43,005 bases of DNA, taken from the NCBI RefSeq assembly GCF_900111595.1, contig NZ_FOHN01000006.1, positions 1 to 43,005 on the forward strand, given 5' to 3'. The DNA is from [Clostridium] polysaccharolyticum. Lineage in GTDB: Bacteria > Bacillota > Clostridia > Lachnospirales > Lachnospiraceae. Each line of letters starts with the position of its first letter. Position 1 is the first letter of the stretch. The notes under the pieces were generated by a model. That model was not told where the DNA came from. It searched no databases and saw only the letters and a list, made by a program, of their open reading frames with translations. This document shows, piece by piece, positions 1 through 7,583 of the stretch. A program made the translations under genes and the position numbers.

Positions 1-108
1 TTCTTTGGCAGTCTCTGCCTGTATACTGGATGGCACTATAAGGTTTAACACCATTGACAGTACCAGTATGGCAGATAGTATTCTTCTTTGTCTGTGTCTT
101 CGATTCAT
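1..108 (-). CDS. N-terminus of an exported protein (cut by window edge)
   Basis: Only the first 36 codons are present, read leftwards off the window. They begin MNRRHRQRRIL: a strongly basic start, then a hydrophobic stretch (ILSAILVLSMVLNLIV) and a likely signal-peptidase site near SIQA. This is a textbook Gram-positive secretion signal. An AAGGAG site lies at about 115-120, a few bases before the ATG at 106-108, which supports the start. The mature protein lies outside the window, so its function cannot be given. The next gene to the right (CotH family) is on the same strand but is separated from this one by a terminator. Confidence 0.7.
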   Translation of the reverse strand, partial: MNRRHRQRRILSAILVLSMVLNLIVPSSIQAETAKE

Positions 109-312
109 GGTATGCTCCTTTCTGTTTTGAATTATAATTTAGGAAATGTATCGGTAACTCAATTATCTGCACTATAAAACATAAATGTACCAGCACTTTT
201 ATCCTAAATATATCTGGATTATAGCACAACCACTTTCCACCGTTCTGTAATATCTCCTATATATCCCTAATCCAGCCTGATATACCTTCCTATCCTTTCA
301 GGCTTGACAGAC

Positions 313-358
313 AAAAACGAAGCATATCTGACAAATTACAGATCTGCTTCGTTTTTTT
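313..358. terminator. Bidirectional intrinsic terminator after the CotH gene
   Basis: AAAAACGAAGCA at 313-324 pairs with TGCTTCGTTTTT at 345-356. An inner ATCTG/CAGAT extension adds to the stem. The outer A and T runs make it work on either strand. It sits 30 bases past the stop of the CotH-family gene and ends the three-gene operon. Confidence 0.8.
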
Positions 359-389
359 CATTTATGAAATCCCTATTCTTTCTTTCTTT

Positions 390-2429
390 TTATGTAGCCC
401 GATACCTCCTCCGTTTAAAAATTCTCAGAAATACCAGTGCTGCAGCGAGGACTGCACAGGATATGCCTGTTAGGATCCATGCATTTTTTTGTTCTGCTTT
501 GCTTGGTTCGTTAGAATTCTTTAAACCTGGCATCATAGGAGCTTGACCTTTCTGTCCTTCTGCTCCTTGTTTCTGGTTATCCTTCCCTTTCTCAAGGAAC
601 GAAGGGACTCCTTTGCTTCCAAACATAGTTCCCATATCGCTTATTGTAATTCCAGAACCATCTACAAGCGTATCCTTTTCGGTTCTCAAAGAAGCTTTGG
701 CTGGAATTTCGCCATCTAACTGCTTCTGTATGCTTTCTACTCTGGCATCTATGAATTCCATTAAAGTATCATAACCTTTTTCAAACTCCTCATACGTGTA
801 AAATGCTGTAGGATCCGACTGAACATAAGGTACAATCATTTTTTTAATCTGGGCTACGGTTGTTTCAAAAACACCACTGGCAAAATAGCCCTCTATAAGT
901 TCCTTCATGTATTGATGATATTTCTCCATATTTTCGTCTGTTGACAAGGCTGCGGCAAGCAAAGGACGTTCTTCTAACGTACCACTAGATACTACATCAT
1001 CAATTCCACGATTTACAACCTGTGTTGCATCTCCACTGTTTTCCATAAACATTTCGCTAAAAGCTAAGTTATAATCCCAGGGAAGCATGGAAAGTTTCCC
1101 ATCTTGTTCATAAAGATAATAATTGTGCAGCAAATTACCAAAATAACTGTCATCATTAGAAACCAAAACATTCGCAGCAATAAAGCGTAACATTTGATCT
1201 ACATCCAAGTATTCCTCTATATTTTCCTTATTGGATATATTTTTCAATGCAGTAATCACCCTGTTTTTATCTGCATCCGTAACAGTTTCATCAATACTGC
1301 CCTCCCATATTACCTGATAACTATCATAATTGTCATCTATATAGGCTAAGCTGCAGCCCATTCCACCTCCTGGACCTTTTTTTTCTTTTTCATTGCCTTG
1401 AACTTTTTTCTGCTGTTCATCTTTCGTTAAGTTCTCTTTTGTCCCTTCTTGTTTCTTACCTTGCTCTCCTTCTGGCATATCTGGCGGTGCCTGCTGCCCG
1501 TCAAATCCTTCTGGCATATCTGGCGGTGCCTGCTGCCCTTTAATTCCTTCTGGCATGTCTGGTGGTGCCTGCTGATTCTTCGCTTGTGTACCAGTCTCTT
1601 CTGTTTTATCTGCACTTTTTTTATCTGGCTTCTCATTATTTTCTGATTTCTTGCTATCCTCTGCTCTATCCTGCCCCTGTGCTATGCTGCGATCCCCACC
1701 TTCTTCGAACTTCTCCGTAAAGGATTTCTGTTTTTCCTCAAACATGTTCTCCAATTTTTCTTTCATAGCATCTGGCAGGTCATCAAGCCCCTCCATTTGC
1801 CCTGCCTCCATATTTTCGGGCTTATAAAGTTTTCCATCTGTCTCTCCATAAGTTCTTTGAAGAAAGGAGTCTTCAATTGCTTCAAAGGCAATATACAATC
1901 CCCAATACTCACCATTATGATGAATAGAAGCATACGAAAATAAAGAAGAATTCACTCCAAGATAAGACAAAATGTCATACGTAATATATTCTTTCATATA
2001 AGTAGCGTCAGCCATTATATTATTGAGTGAAAGCTTATCCAGACCATCTAGTGACTGGCCTTTTTCAAAATGGTCAAATTCAACTTTAAAACTAAATCTG
2101 TCGGTTGTATCATCCTGCACAATATTAAGCAGACTAGTATTTCCCTTAGGCCGGATTCCTACATTATTATATCGTTTTCCATTAATTTCAATGTCACAAG
2201 CAGAATATTCTTCAGAGGCAGCATTTTCAAGCATTTCCTCCCACGCATCCTCCTCCATAATAATATTTACCTTCATAACCTTGGTTTTATCAAATACCGA
2301 GGATGCATAAAGTGTGGCTGAACTATCCATTTGAAATACTCTCGGACAATATGCCAAAACAGAAGTAAACACTAATGCCAGAATGATTATGGCCACAGCG
2401 GCCACATTCCACATCTTTTCTTTCTTCAT
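390..2429 (-). CDS. CotH-family protein kinase, membrane anchored
   Basis: About 679 residues. Family hallmarks are visible: GIRPKGNTS near residue 95 and PWDYNLAF near residue 450, the region that holds the metal/ATP-binding Asp and Asn in CotH-type kinases. A hydrophobic segment near residues 10-30 and a C-terminal one (WILTGISCAVLAAALVFL) followed by KRRR suggest anchoring at both ends with an extracytoplasmic kinase domain. An inserted Pro/Glu/Lys-rich low-complexity region holds three 13-residue repeats (PPDMPEG core). The longest frame starts at a TTG (2436-2438); the ATG at 2427-2429 is preferred because AGAGG lies nine bases before it. Last gene of an operon with DUF4956 and VTC genes. 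CotH kinases phosphorylate secreted or spore-coat proteins; the substrate here is unknown. Confidence 0.85.
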   Translation of the reverse strand: MKKEKMWNVAAVAIIILALVFTSVLAYCPRVFQMDSSATLYASSVFDKTKVMKVNIIMEEDAWEEMLENAASEEYSACDIEINGKRYNNVGIRPKGNTSLLNIVQDDTTDRFSFKVEFDHFEKGQSLDGLDKLSLNNIMADATYMKEYITYDILSYLGVNSSLFSYASIHHNGEYWGLYIAFEAIEDSFLQRTYGETDGKLYKPENMEAGQMEGLDDLPDAMKEKLENMFEEKQKSFTEKFEEGGDRSIAQGQDRAEDSKKSENNEKPDKKSADKTEETGTQAKNQQAPPDMPEGIKGQQAPPDMPEGFDGQQAPPDMPEGEQGKKQEGTKENLTKDEQQKKVQGNEKEKKGPGGGMGCSLAYIDDNYDSYQVIWEGSIDETVTDADKNRVITALKNISNKENIEEYLDVDQMLRFIAANVLVSNDDSYFGNLLHNYYLYEQDGKLSMLPWDYNLAFSEMFMENSGDATQVVNRGIDDVVSSGTLEERPLLAAALSTDENMEKYHQYMKELIEGYFASGVFETTVAQIKKMIVPYVQSDPTAFYTYEEFEKGYDTLMEFIDARVESIQKQLDGEIPAKASLRTEKDTLVDGSGITISDMGTMFGSKGVPSFLEKGKDNQKQGAEGQKGQAPMMPGLKNSNEPSKAEQKNAWILTGISCAVLAAALVFLRIFKRRRYRAT
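1468..1584 (-). repeat. Three 39-bp tandem repeats inside the CotH gene
   Basis: The motif beginning ccttctggcatatctgg recurs at 1468, 1507 and 1546, an exact 39-bp period. It encodes GQQAPPDMPEG plus two variable residues. The first two copies are nearly identical and the third differs by a few bases, as expected for a recent in-frame expansion in a linker. Confidence 0.9.
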
Positions 2430-2458
2430 AGCATTCAACCTCTCATTCTATCTATCCA

Positions 2459-3154
2459 TTAAGACATATAATCCCCATTATAACTTACTAATACGGCACT
2501 ATTTACATTCTGGATAGAGGAAACTTGATTTACAAAATCTGTTGTTTCATCCTTTAGACGTACTTCCAAAGTTATTTCTATTCCTGTTTTAGAAACCGTT
2601 TTCGATTTGATCACCGTCTTTTTCACTTGATTCTTCACATAATTCATCACTTTTTTCTCTGCTTCATCCTCTTCACAATTTACTACCAAAATATATGGAT
2701 TATCGGATGTTTTCTTATTTACAAAAAGAACTAAGATAACTCCGATTAAAACGGAACCAAATACAGCTAATGGGAACATACCAGCTCCCACTACAATTCC
2801 TGCTGCAATTGCCCAGAATAAATAAGTAATTTCAATAGGTTCTTTTACAGCTGTACGGAATCTCACGATGGATAATGCACCAACCATACCTAAAGACAAT
2901 ACCACATTACTTGTTACTGCTAAAATAACAAACGTCGTAGTAACACACATGGCAACTAAAGATGTTCCAAAACTCTGTGAATACATAACACCATTAAAGG
3001 TTTTACGGTAAACATAATAAATAAAAAATCCGATTGCAAATGCAAGTATCATTGCAATTACGGTATCTACTAAACGAAAAGAAGTAATATTCTCTATATA
3101 CTTTGATTTAAAAATATCTGAAAAATTAACTGTTCCTGTTGATAAAAATGTCAT
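2459..3154 (-). CDS. DUF4956 family membrane protein
   Basis: About 231 residues. The N-terminal half has several hydrophobic segments (for example TVIAMILAFAIGFFIYYVY, then LVAMCVTTTFVILAV and AIAAGIVVGAGMFPLAVFG) around a conserved-looking GMVGALSIVRFRTAVKEP loop. The C-terminal half is a soluble alpha/beta domain of about 90 residues that looks like a small regulatory fold. This matches the DUF4956 family. Start: three ATGs lie close together; the one at 3152-3154 has AAAGGA at the best distance. It sits between the VTC and CotH genes with short gaps, so one transcript is likely. Biochemical function is unknown; the operon suggests a role with polyphosphate or in the cell envelope. Confidence 0.85.
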   Translation of the reverse strand: MTFLSTGTVNFSDIFKSKYIENITSFRLVDTVIAMILAFAIGFFIYYVYRKTFNGVMYSQSFGTSLVAMCVTTTFVILAVTSNVVLSLGMVGALSIVRFRTAVKEPIEITYLFWAIAAGIVVGAGMFPLAVFGSVLIGVILVLFVNKKTSDNPYILVVNCEEDEAEKKVMNYVKNQVKKTVIKSKTVSKTGIEITLEVRLKDETTDFVNQVSSIQNVNSAVLVSYNGDYMS

Positions 3155-3186
3155 TTTCATCATCCTTTCTTATCATTCATTAAGTA

Positions 3187-3873
3187 TTAACCGAATCTTC
3201 GGCATGCTTCATATTTGGAAAATGATGTTTTCGGCCTTTCCTTCACCTGAATTGCCATCTGTATGATTTCTGGCAGAAACGCATCATATTTTACTTCCAT
3301 AAGAAGCTGTCCATGCTCTGTTGCTTCGATTCTTGGTACTTTCATATTAAAAAAATCTTTGCTGTGCAGCCCACTTTTAATAAATGTATCAAAAGTAATC
3401 CTTACATTACCTGGCTCATAGATAAATGGTTCCCTCAGATAATCTACAATTACTCTTGGCTTCATGCACTGATACTGCATTTTCGTATACAAATCAAGAA
3501 ATAATGGCTTGCCACTTTCTTTTAAGAATCCAATATCGCCTCTTATAAGCTTTTCTACTTCTTCTCTCGTAATGGAAGCAGACAGCTTATTGCATAATCC
3601 ATTTATTTTACTTTTCTTCTCTAGATGAATAAAAGAATCATCCCCATTGTAAAAGCGAATTCTGAATTTCTCTCTGTTGTTGCAGCCATACACCTTTTCT
3701 TTTAACGCCTTGTCATTATAGTTGTCAAAATACAAACTTCTGATAAGATAAAAACCATTTTCATCGGCATGTTGATCGCTCATAGCAATTACTTTTAACC
3801 TGCTTCTGATTGCAAGATAATCGCCATAGGTAATATAATGCTTGGTTTCATGACGGAATTTTAAATCCCCCAT
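3187..3873 (-). CDS. VTC-domain polyphosphate polymerase family protein
   Basis: 228 residues, essentially one VTC catalytic domain of the triphosphate-tunnel type. Visible motifs are FRHETKHYI at the start, RSLYFDN, KFRIRFYN, HLEKKSK, PRVIVDYLREPF, RITFDTF and the C-terminal MEVKYDAFLPEII. These alternating basic and acidic strands line the phosphate tunnel in yeast Vtc4. The family makes polyphosphate from nucleotide; whether this member is active is not shown by sequence alone. A strong GAGGAGG precedes the ATG. It is the first gene of the operon with DUF4956 and CotH. Confidence 0.87.
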   Translation of the reverse strand: MGDLKFRHETKHYITYGDYLAIRSRLKVIAMSDQHADENGFYLIRSLYFDNYNDKALKEKVYGCNNREKFRIRFYNGDDSFIHLEKKSKINGLCNKLSASITREEVEKLIRGDIGFLKESGKPLFLDLYTKMQYQCMKPRVIVDYLREPFIYEPGNVRITFDTFIKSGLHSKDFFNMKVPRIEATEHGQLLMEVKYDAFLPEIIQMAIQVKERPKTSFSKYEACRRFG

Positions 3874-4038
3874 CGCCTTCCTCCTCTCTGTTTCGTTCTA
3901 ATGTTAAATAACATTTTTCATTGCTTTTGTTTAACATGGGTTTAGTATATCTAAGATTTGTGTATAGAAAATGTAGTATCTGTGTAAAAAATGTGACAAT
4001 ACTCTATTACAAATACTATGGCGGAATCTGTACAAAGC

Positions 4039-4090
4039 AAAAACATCCTAGACAAATGCTCCATTAAACACACTGTCTAAGATGTTTTTT
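4039..4090. terminator. Bidirectional intrinsic terminator after the XRE-aminotransferase gene
   Basis: AAAACATCCTAGACA at about 4040-4054 pairs with TGTCTAAGATGTTTT from about 4074, with one mismatch and A/T runs on both sides. It lies just past the stop of the aminotransferase gene and is the first terminator downstream of the whole 9186-4113 cluster. Confidence 0.8.
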
Positions 4091-4112
4091 ACAGCATCCA
4101 CATGGAAATAAT

Positions 4113-5627
4113 TTATTGTCTATATGTTGAAAGGAAATTGCCTAATTTCTCTATTGCATCTTTTAATACTTCTATTCTAGGCAAATATACAACTCTAAAA
4201 TGATCTGGCTGTTTCCAGTTAAATCCGCCACCATGAATCAGTAAAATTTTCTTTTCTTTTAATAAATCCAGTGCAAATTTTTCATCATCTGCAATGTTGA
4301 ACTTCTTGGTATCAATTTTAGGGAATATATAAAATGCTGCTTTTGGCTTAACGGCACTAATTCCCGGAATATCATTTAACGCTTTATATATAAACTCTCT
4401 CTGTTCGTAGATTCTTCCTCCTGGAATAATATAATTGTTTACACTCTGGTATCCGCCAAGTGCTGTCTGAACAATGGACTGTGCTGGTACGTTGGAACAT
4501 AACCGCATATTGGATAACATATTAAGCCCCTGCATATAATCTTCTGCAGCCTGTTTATTGCCGCTTAGTATCATCCAGCCAATTCGGTATCCTGCAATCA
4601 TGTGGGATTTTGACAGCCCGCTAAAAGTTACACAGAACAAATCCGGAGCAAGAGATGCAATGGAAATGTGTTCTTCTCCGTCCATAACCAGACGGTCGTA
4701 AATTTCATCTGCATAAATGATAAGGTGATGTTCCCTTGCTATCTCCACAATTTCCTGCAATACTTCTCTTGGGTATAACGCACCAGTAGGATTATTCGGA
4801 TTGATAACAACAATTGCTTTTGTTTTGTCTGTAATTTTCTTTCGAATGTCATCCATATCCGGATACCACTCTGCCTGTTCATCGCATATGTAATGTACAG
4901 GATTCCCACCTGCCAGAGTAACGCATGCTGTCCAAAGCGGATAATCTGGTGATGGCACTAACACTTCATCCCCATTATCTAATAGGGCAGACATACTTAA
5001 ATTAATCAGTTCGCTGACTCCATTTCCTGTATAGATATCATCTACTGAAAGATTTGGAATCCCCTTTAACTGGGCATACTGCATAATTGCCTTTCTTGCT
5101 GAGAATAAACCCTTTGCTGCTGAATACCCTTCGCAATCTGTAAGCTGACGCTGCATGTCGTATATAACTTCGTCTGGAGTACGGAATCCAAATGGAGCCG
5201 GATTACCAATGTTCAGTTTCAAAACATGCATACCAGCCTCTTCCATTCTGGCTGCTTCTTCTACTACTGGTCCTCTGACATCATATAATACGTTATCAAG
5301 TTTGGCTGATTTTTTAAATACTCTCATGCTGCCATCTCCCCCATTTATATTAAGTTCATTTTCATTCAGATGTGCTGTTGTATCTGGTATGTTCACTTCT
5401 TCGGAAATCTGATTTCCATATAGCCAGTCTATGGTAACATCTAAGGTTTCTGCTAAAAACATTGCAATGTTGTTTCTTGGAACAGCTTTCCCTCCAACAT
5501 ACTGGCTTACCTGGCTTTTTCCAAGCTTAATTCCTCTAGTTTCTGCAAATCGGATTAAATCAACTTGTTTTAAATTTTTATTATTCATTGCCATAATTAG
5601 CCGTTCTGCAAAAGTTGAATTTTTCAT
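4113..5627 (-). CDS. XRE-type HTH fused to class I/II PLP aminotransferase
   Basis: 504 residues in two parts. Residues 1-70 form an XRE-like helix-turn-helix (KQVDLIRFAETRG, then SQVSQYVGGKAVPRNN). After a short linker, about 120-504 is a fold-type I aminotransferase similar to alanine/glutamate aminotransferases: NPNNPTG near 275 and the Schiff-base lysine in SGLSKSHMIAGYRIGW near 339. It is either a DNA-binding enzyme or a metabolite-sensing regulator, analogous in logic to MocR (GntR-aminotransferase) but with a different HTH. AGGAGCG precedes the ATG. It lies 89 bases after the thymidylate-kinase-like gene with no terminator between, so it may be the last gene of that operon, with its own promoter too. 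Confidence 0.88.
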   Translation of the reverse strand: MKNSTFAERLIMAMNNKNLKQVDLIRFAETRGIKLGKSQVSQYVGGKAVPRNNIAMFLAETLDVTIDWLYGNQISEEVNIPDTTAHLNENELNINGGDGSMRVFKKSAKLDNVLYDVRGPVVEEAARMEEAGMHVLKLNIGNPAPFGFRTPDEVIYDMQRQLTDCEGYSAAKGLFSARKAIMQYAQLKGIPNLSVDDIYTGNGVSELINLSMSALLDNGDEVLVPSPDYPLWTACVTLAGGNPVHYICDEQAEWYPDMDDIRKKITDKTKAIVVINPNNPTGALYPREVLQEIVEIAREHHLIIYADEIYDRLVMDGEEHISIASLAPDLFCVTFSGLSKSHMIAGYRIGWMILSGNKQAAEDYMQGLNMLSNMRLCSNVPAQSIVQTALGGYQSVNNYIIPGGRIYEQREFIYKALNDIPGISAVKPKAAFYIFPKIDTKKFNIADDEKFALDLLKEKKILLIHGGGFNWKQPDHFRVVYLPRIEVLKDAIEKLGNFLSTYRQ

Positions 5628-5651
5628 GGATAACGCTCCTATCTTAACTAA

Positions 5652-5734
5652 AAGTTTATTTTATAAAGATAAGTTTACCATGTTCTTTGCGAAAGTTCAA
5701 TATTGCAAGTTTATTTTCAGATAAAGTTTATTTT
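5652..5734. promoter_or_regulatory. Direct repeats and possible promoter before the XRE-aminotransferase
   Basis: AAGTTTATTTT occurs at 5652-5662, 5707-5717 and 5724-5734, with a shorter AAGTTTA at 5671-5677. Read on the minus strand, TTGAAC (5695-5700) and TAAACT (5672-5677) are 17 bases apart and could form a promoter for the fusion gene, with one repeat overlapping the -10. The last repeat lies inside the end of the upstream coding sequence. Binding by the HTH domain of the adjacent protein is an inference. Confidence 0.35.
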
Positions 5735-6388
5735 CTTTTTCTCCTCTGTTCTTTCCTTATCAAACTTCTTTAAGAGTGGTTCTAACTGCTGAATTATGGC
5801 TGCATGAATATTTTCTGCCGCATCGTCTGCACCTACCGTAATCATTGTTTCGCTTGGAACTTCTTTTATTCTTTCCTCATATGCATTAAGAGCACTGGAT
5901 AAAATCTCTGGATTTTCGTCCGTCCGAATAGGTTTATCTGCTCTCGACATGAGTCTCTTGGTAGAAAGTTCTACATTTCCACGTATGTATATTGTAATGT
6001 CTGGATCTGGAAACTGCTTCATGATTTCTTCTATCCATTTAACTTCTCCACCAAATGCGTCCGTATACGCCAAATAGCATAATTTATGTCTATCGCATAA
6101 TAGATAATCACAATCTTTTACTTTCTCAACTTCATAACGATAGTGATATGCTACATCACAGGCGATTACCGTATTCATTACTTCTGGCTGGATATGTGGA
6201 TGATAGGCATAGGGATCACCAAACACTTTTTCAGAAACATCAAATAAAATGCTTGTACGATTCATTTTCACTTTGGTTATATTCACTGTTTTCTGTTTTT
6301 CCTCTAAATACTTCTTTAGCATATTAATTTGTGTGCTTTTGCCACAGCCATCAATTCCACATACTGCAATAACTATTGGTCGTTTCAT
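5717..6388 (-). CDS. Thymidylate kinase-like nucleotide kinase
   Basis: 223 residues. A P-loop stands near the N-terminus (GIDGCGKSTQ), followed by a DRH motif (CDRHKLCYLAY) where thymidylate kinases have the DR(Y/H) substrate-binding element. A LID-like KRLMSRADKPIR follows near residue 160. It belongs to the thymidylate-kinase-like family but is not a confident housekeeping tmk; the substrate could be another monophosphate. The ATG at 6386-6388 is chosen over an upstream frame that overlaps the previous gene, because GAAAGG lies just before it. It sits 22 bases after the PEP-synthase-type ATP-binding gene in the same operon. Confidence 0.8.
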   Translation of the reverse strand: MKRPIVIAVCGIDGCGKSTQINMLKKYLEEKQKTVNITKVKMNRTSILFDVSEKVFGDPYAYHPHIQPEVMNTVIACDVAYHYRYEVEKVKDCDYLLCDRHKLCYLAYTDAFGGEVKWIEEIMKQFPDPDITIYIRGNVELSTKRLMSRADKPIRTDENPEILSSALNAYEERIKEVPSETMITVGADDAAENIHAAIIQQLEPLLKKFDKERTEEKKKINFI

Positions 6389-6410
6389 GATTATCCTTTC
6401 TTTAATAATG

Positions 6411-7193
6411 CTATATACTTGTAATGCTTCTTGCCTGCAGATAGACAATGTTGCCATTCTCAACGGAAAACTCGATATCCATCTCACTAGCAAAGCACAT
6501 TACTAGCTTTTTTGCATCTAATCGCATAGTTTCATAAACTTTTTTTTCCAAATGCATTCCATCCTCGTCACCAGGCTCAAATTCCAGTAATTCTCCATTT
6601 TCTTTACTGATACAATAATAATCAGGAGTGATCTGGCCACTTACCAGCTTTTCTCCAAGCCCATTTACTGCTTCAATGATTACTTCACTTTGATTTCCAT
6701 CTATCGGATTACTTGTAAACATAACACCTGACATATCTGCACATACCATTTTTTGTATTACGATAGCCATTCGCTTCTGTTCCTCTTTCTTTATTCCCAT
6801 TAATTCGCCATAACTTTCTACACGATTTGAGTGGGCAGACTGATAGCACTTTCTTATTGCTTCTTCTATATCCTCCTGTTTCACATTCAGATATGTTTCA
6901 TACATTCCTGCAAAGCTTGTTTGATGTCCATCTTCCATACATCCACTGCTGCGTACAGAGAATAAAGCATTTGAATCAGAATCCAGTATCTCCTTAACAA
7001 AATTTGAAACCTGAAACAGGATTTGGGAATCAAACTTGGTTCCAACTGGTATCACTGCGGTTTCTGGTATCTGAAACCCATTTTTATCTAATACGTAAAG
7101 ACCGTAAGCCTTTCCTCCCATTCTTTCCAATCCAGCTACTTGTTCTTCCACCTGATTTCCTAAAATCCTAAATCTGTCTTTCATTTTATCCAT
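6411..7193 (-). CDS. Stand-alone PEP synthase/PPDK-type ATP-binding domain protein
   Basis: 260 residues that span just the N-terminal nucleotide-binding domain of the PEP synthase, PPDK and rifampin phosphotransferase family. Motifs in order: GGKAYGL (about 26-32), SVRSSGCMEDG, SFAGMYETYLNV, VIQKMVCADMSGVMFT, a GLGEKLVSGQ loop, and a closing EFSV...VYLQARSI. All expected parts of the ATP-grasp module are there, and then the protein stops. The phosphohistidine domain is encoded by the separate gene six bases upstream. AGGGG sits only three bases before the first ATG, so ATG codon 4 (MKDRF) is an alternative start. Likely role: transfer of ATP phosphate to the partner histidine. Confidence 0.85.
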   Translation of the reverse strand: MDKMKDRFRILGNQVEEQVAGLERMGGKAYGLYVLDKNGFQIPETAVIPVGTKFDSQILFQVSNFVKEILDSDSNALFSVRSSGCMEDGHQTSFAGMYETYLNVKQEDIEEAIRKCYQSAHSNRVESYGELMGIKKEEQKRMAIVIQKMVCADMSGVMFTSNPIDGNQSEVIIEAVNGLGEKLVSGQITPDYYCISKENGELLEFEPGDEDGMHLEKKVYETMRLDAKKLVMCFASEMDIEFSVENGNIVYLQARSITSI

Positions 7194-7199
7194 TTTCCC

Positions 7200-7556
7200 C
7201 TAATCTATTTTATACACTTTCCCATACTTCGTACAAATTTTTATGTTATCTCCATTTCTTAAAACCTTAGTAGCATTTGACGTTCCAACGATACATGGTT
7301 TGCCAATTTCTCTGCAGACAATAGCAGCATGGCATAAAACACCTCCACGGTCCGTTATAACTCCTGCACTTTTATGAATGGCACCAATACTATCTGGTTC
7401 TGTCATTGGTGTTATAATAATCTCTTTCTCCTCTACCTCTGCATATTCATTGCTGTTCATAATAACACGTGCTTTTCCTTCTGCACATCCCAATACCGCA
7501 GTTCTGCCCTTACAGATTTCAGATTCCTTTCTTGCTTTACATCCATCACAATTCAT
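7200..7556 (-). CDS. Stand-alone PEP-utilizing (phosphohistidine) mobile domain
   Basis: 118 residues, only the swivelling phosphohistidine domain of PEP-utilizing enzymes. The signature ITDRGGVLCHAAIVCRE contains the expected active-site histidine (H76), followed by GKPCIVGT. The N-terminus carries CxxC (C3, C6) and further cysteines at 15 and 24, which could bind metal or form disulfides; that is not typical of the domain. AGAGGGG precedes the ATG. The gene lies between the helical 322-residue protein (27 bases) and the ATP-binding protein (6 bases), in the order expected if the three together replace one multidomain phosphotransferase. Confidence 0.85.
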   Translation of the reverse strand: MNCDGCKARKESEICKGRTAVLGCAEGKARVIMNSNEYAEVEEKEIIITPMTEPDSIGAIHKSAGVITDRGGVLCHAAIVCREIGKPCIVGTSNATKVLRNGDNIKICTKYGKVYKID

Positions 7557-7583
7557 TTCTTTTCCCCTCTACATTACAATCTA

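Noticed and set aside
1427-1646. Open frames on both strands across the CotH repeat region
   Set aside because: They are by-products of the 39-bp repeat, which keeps several frames open; the CotH frame has SD, signal and family motifs.
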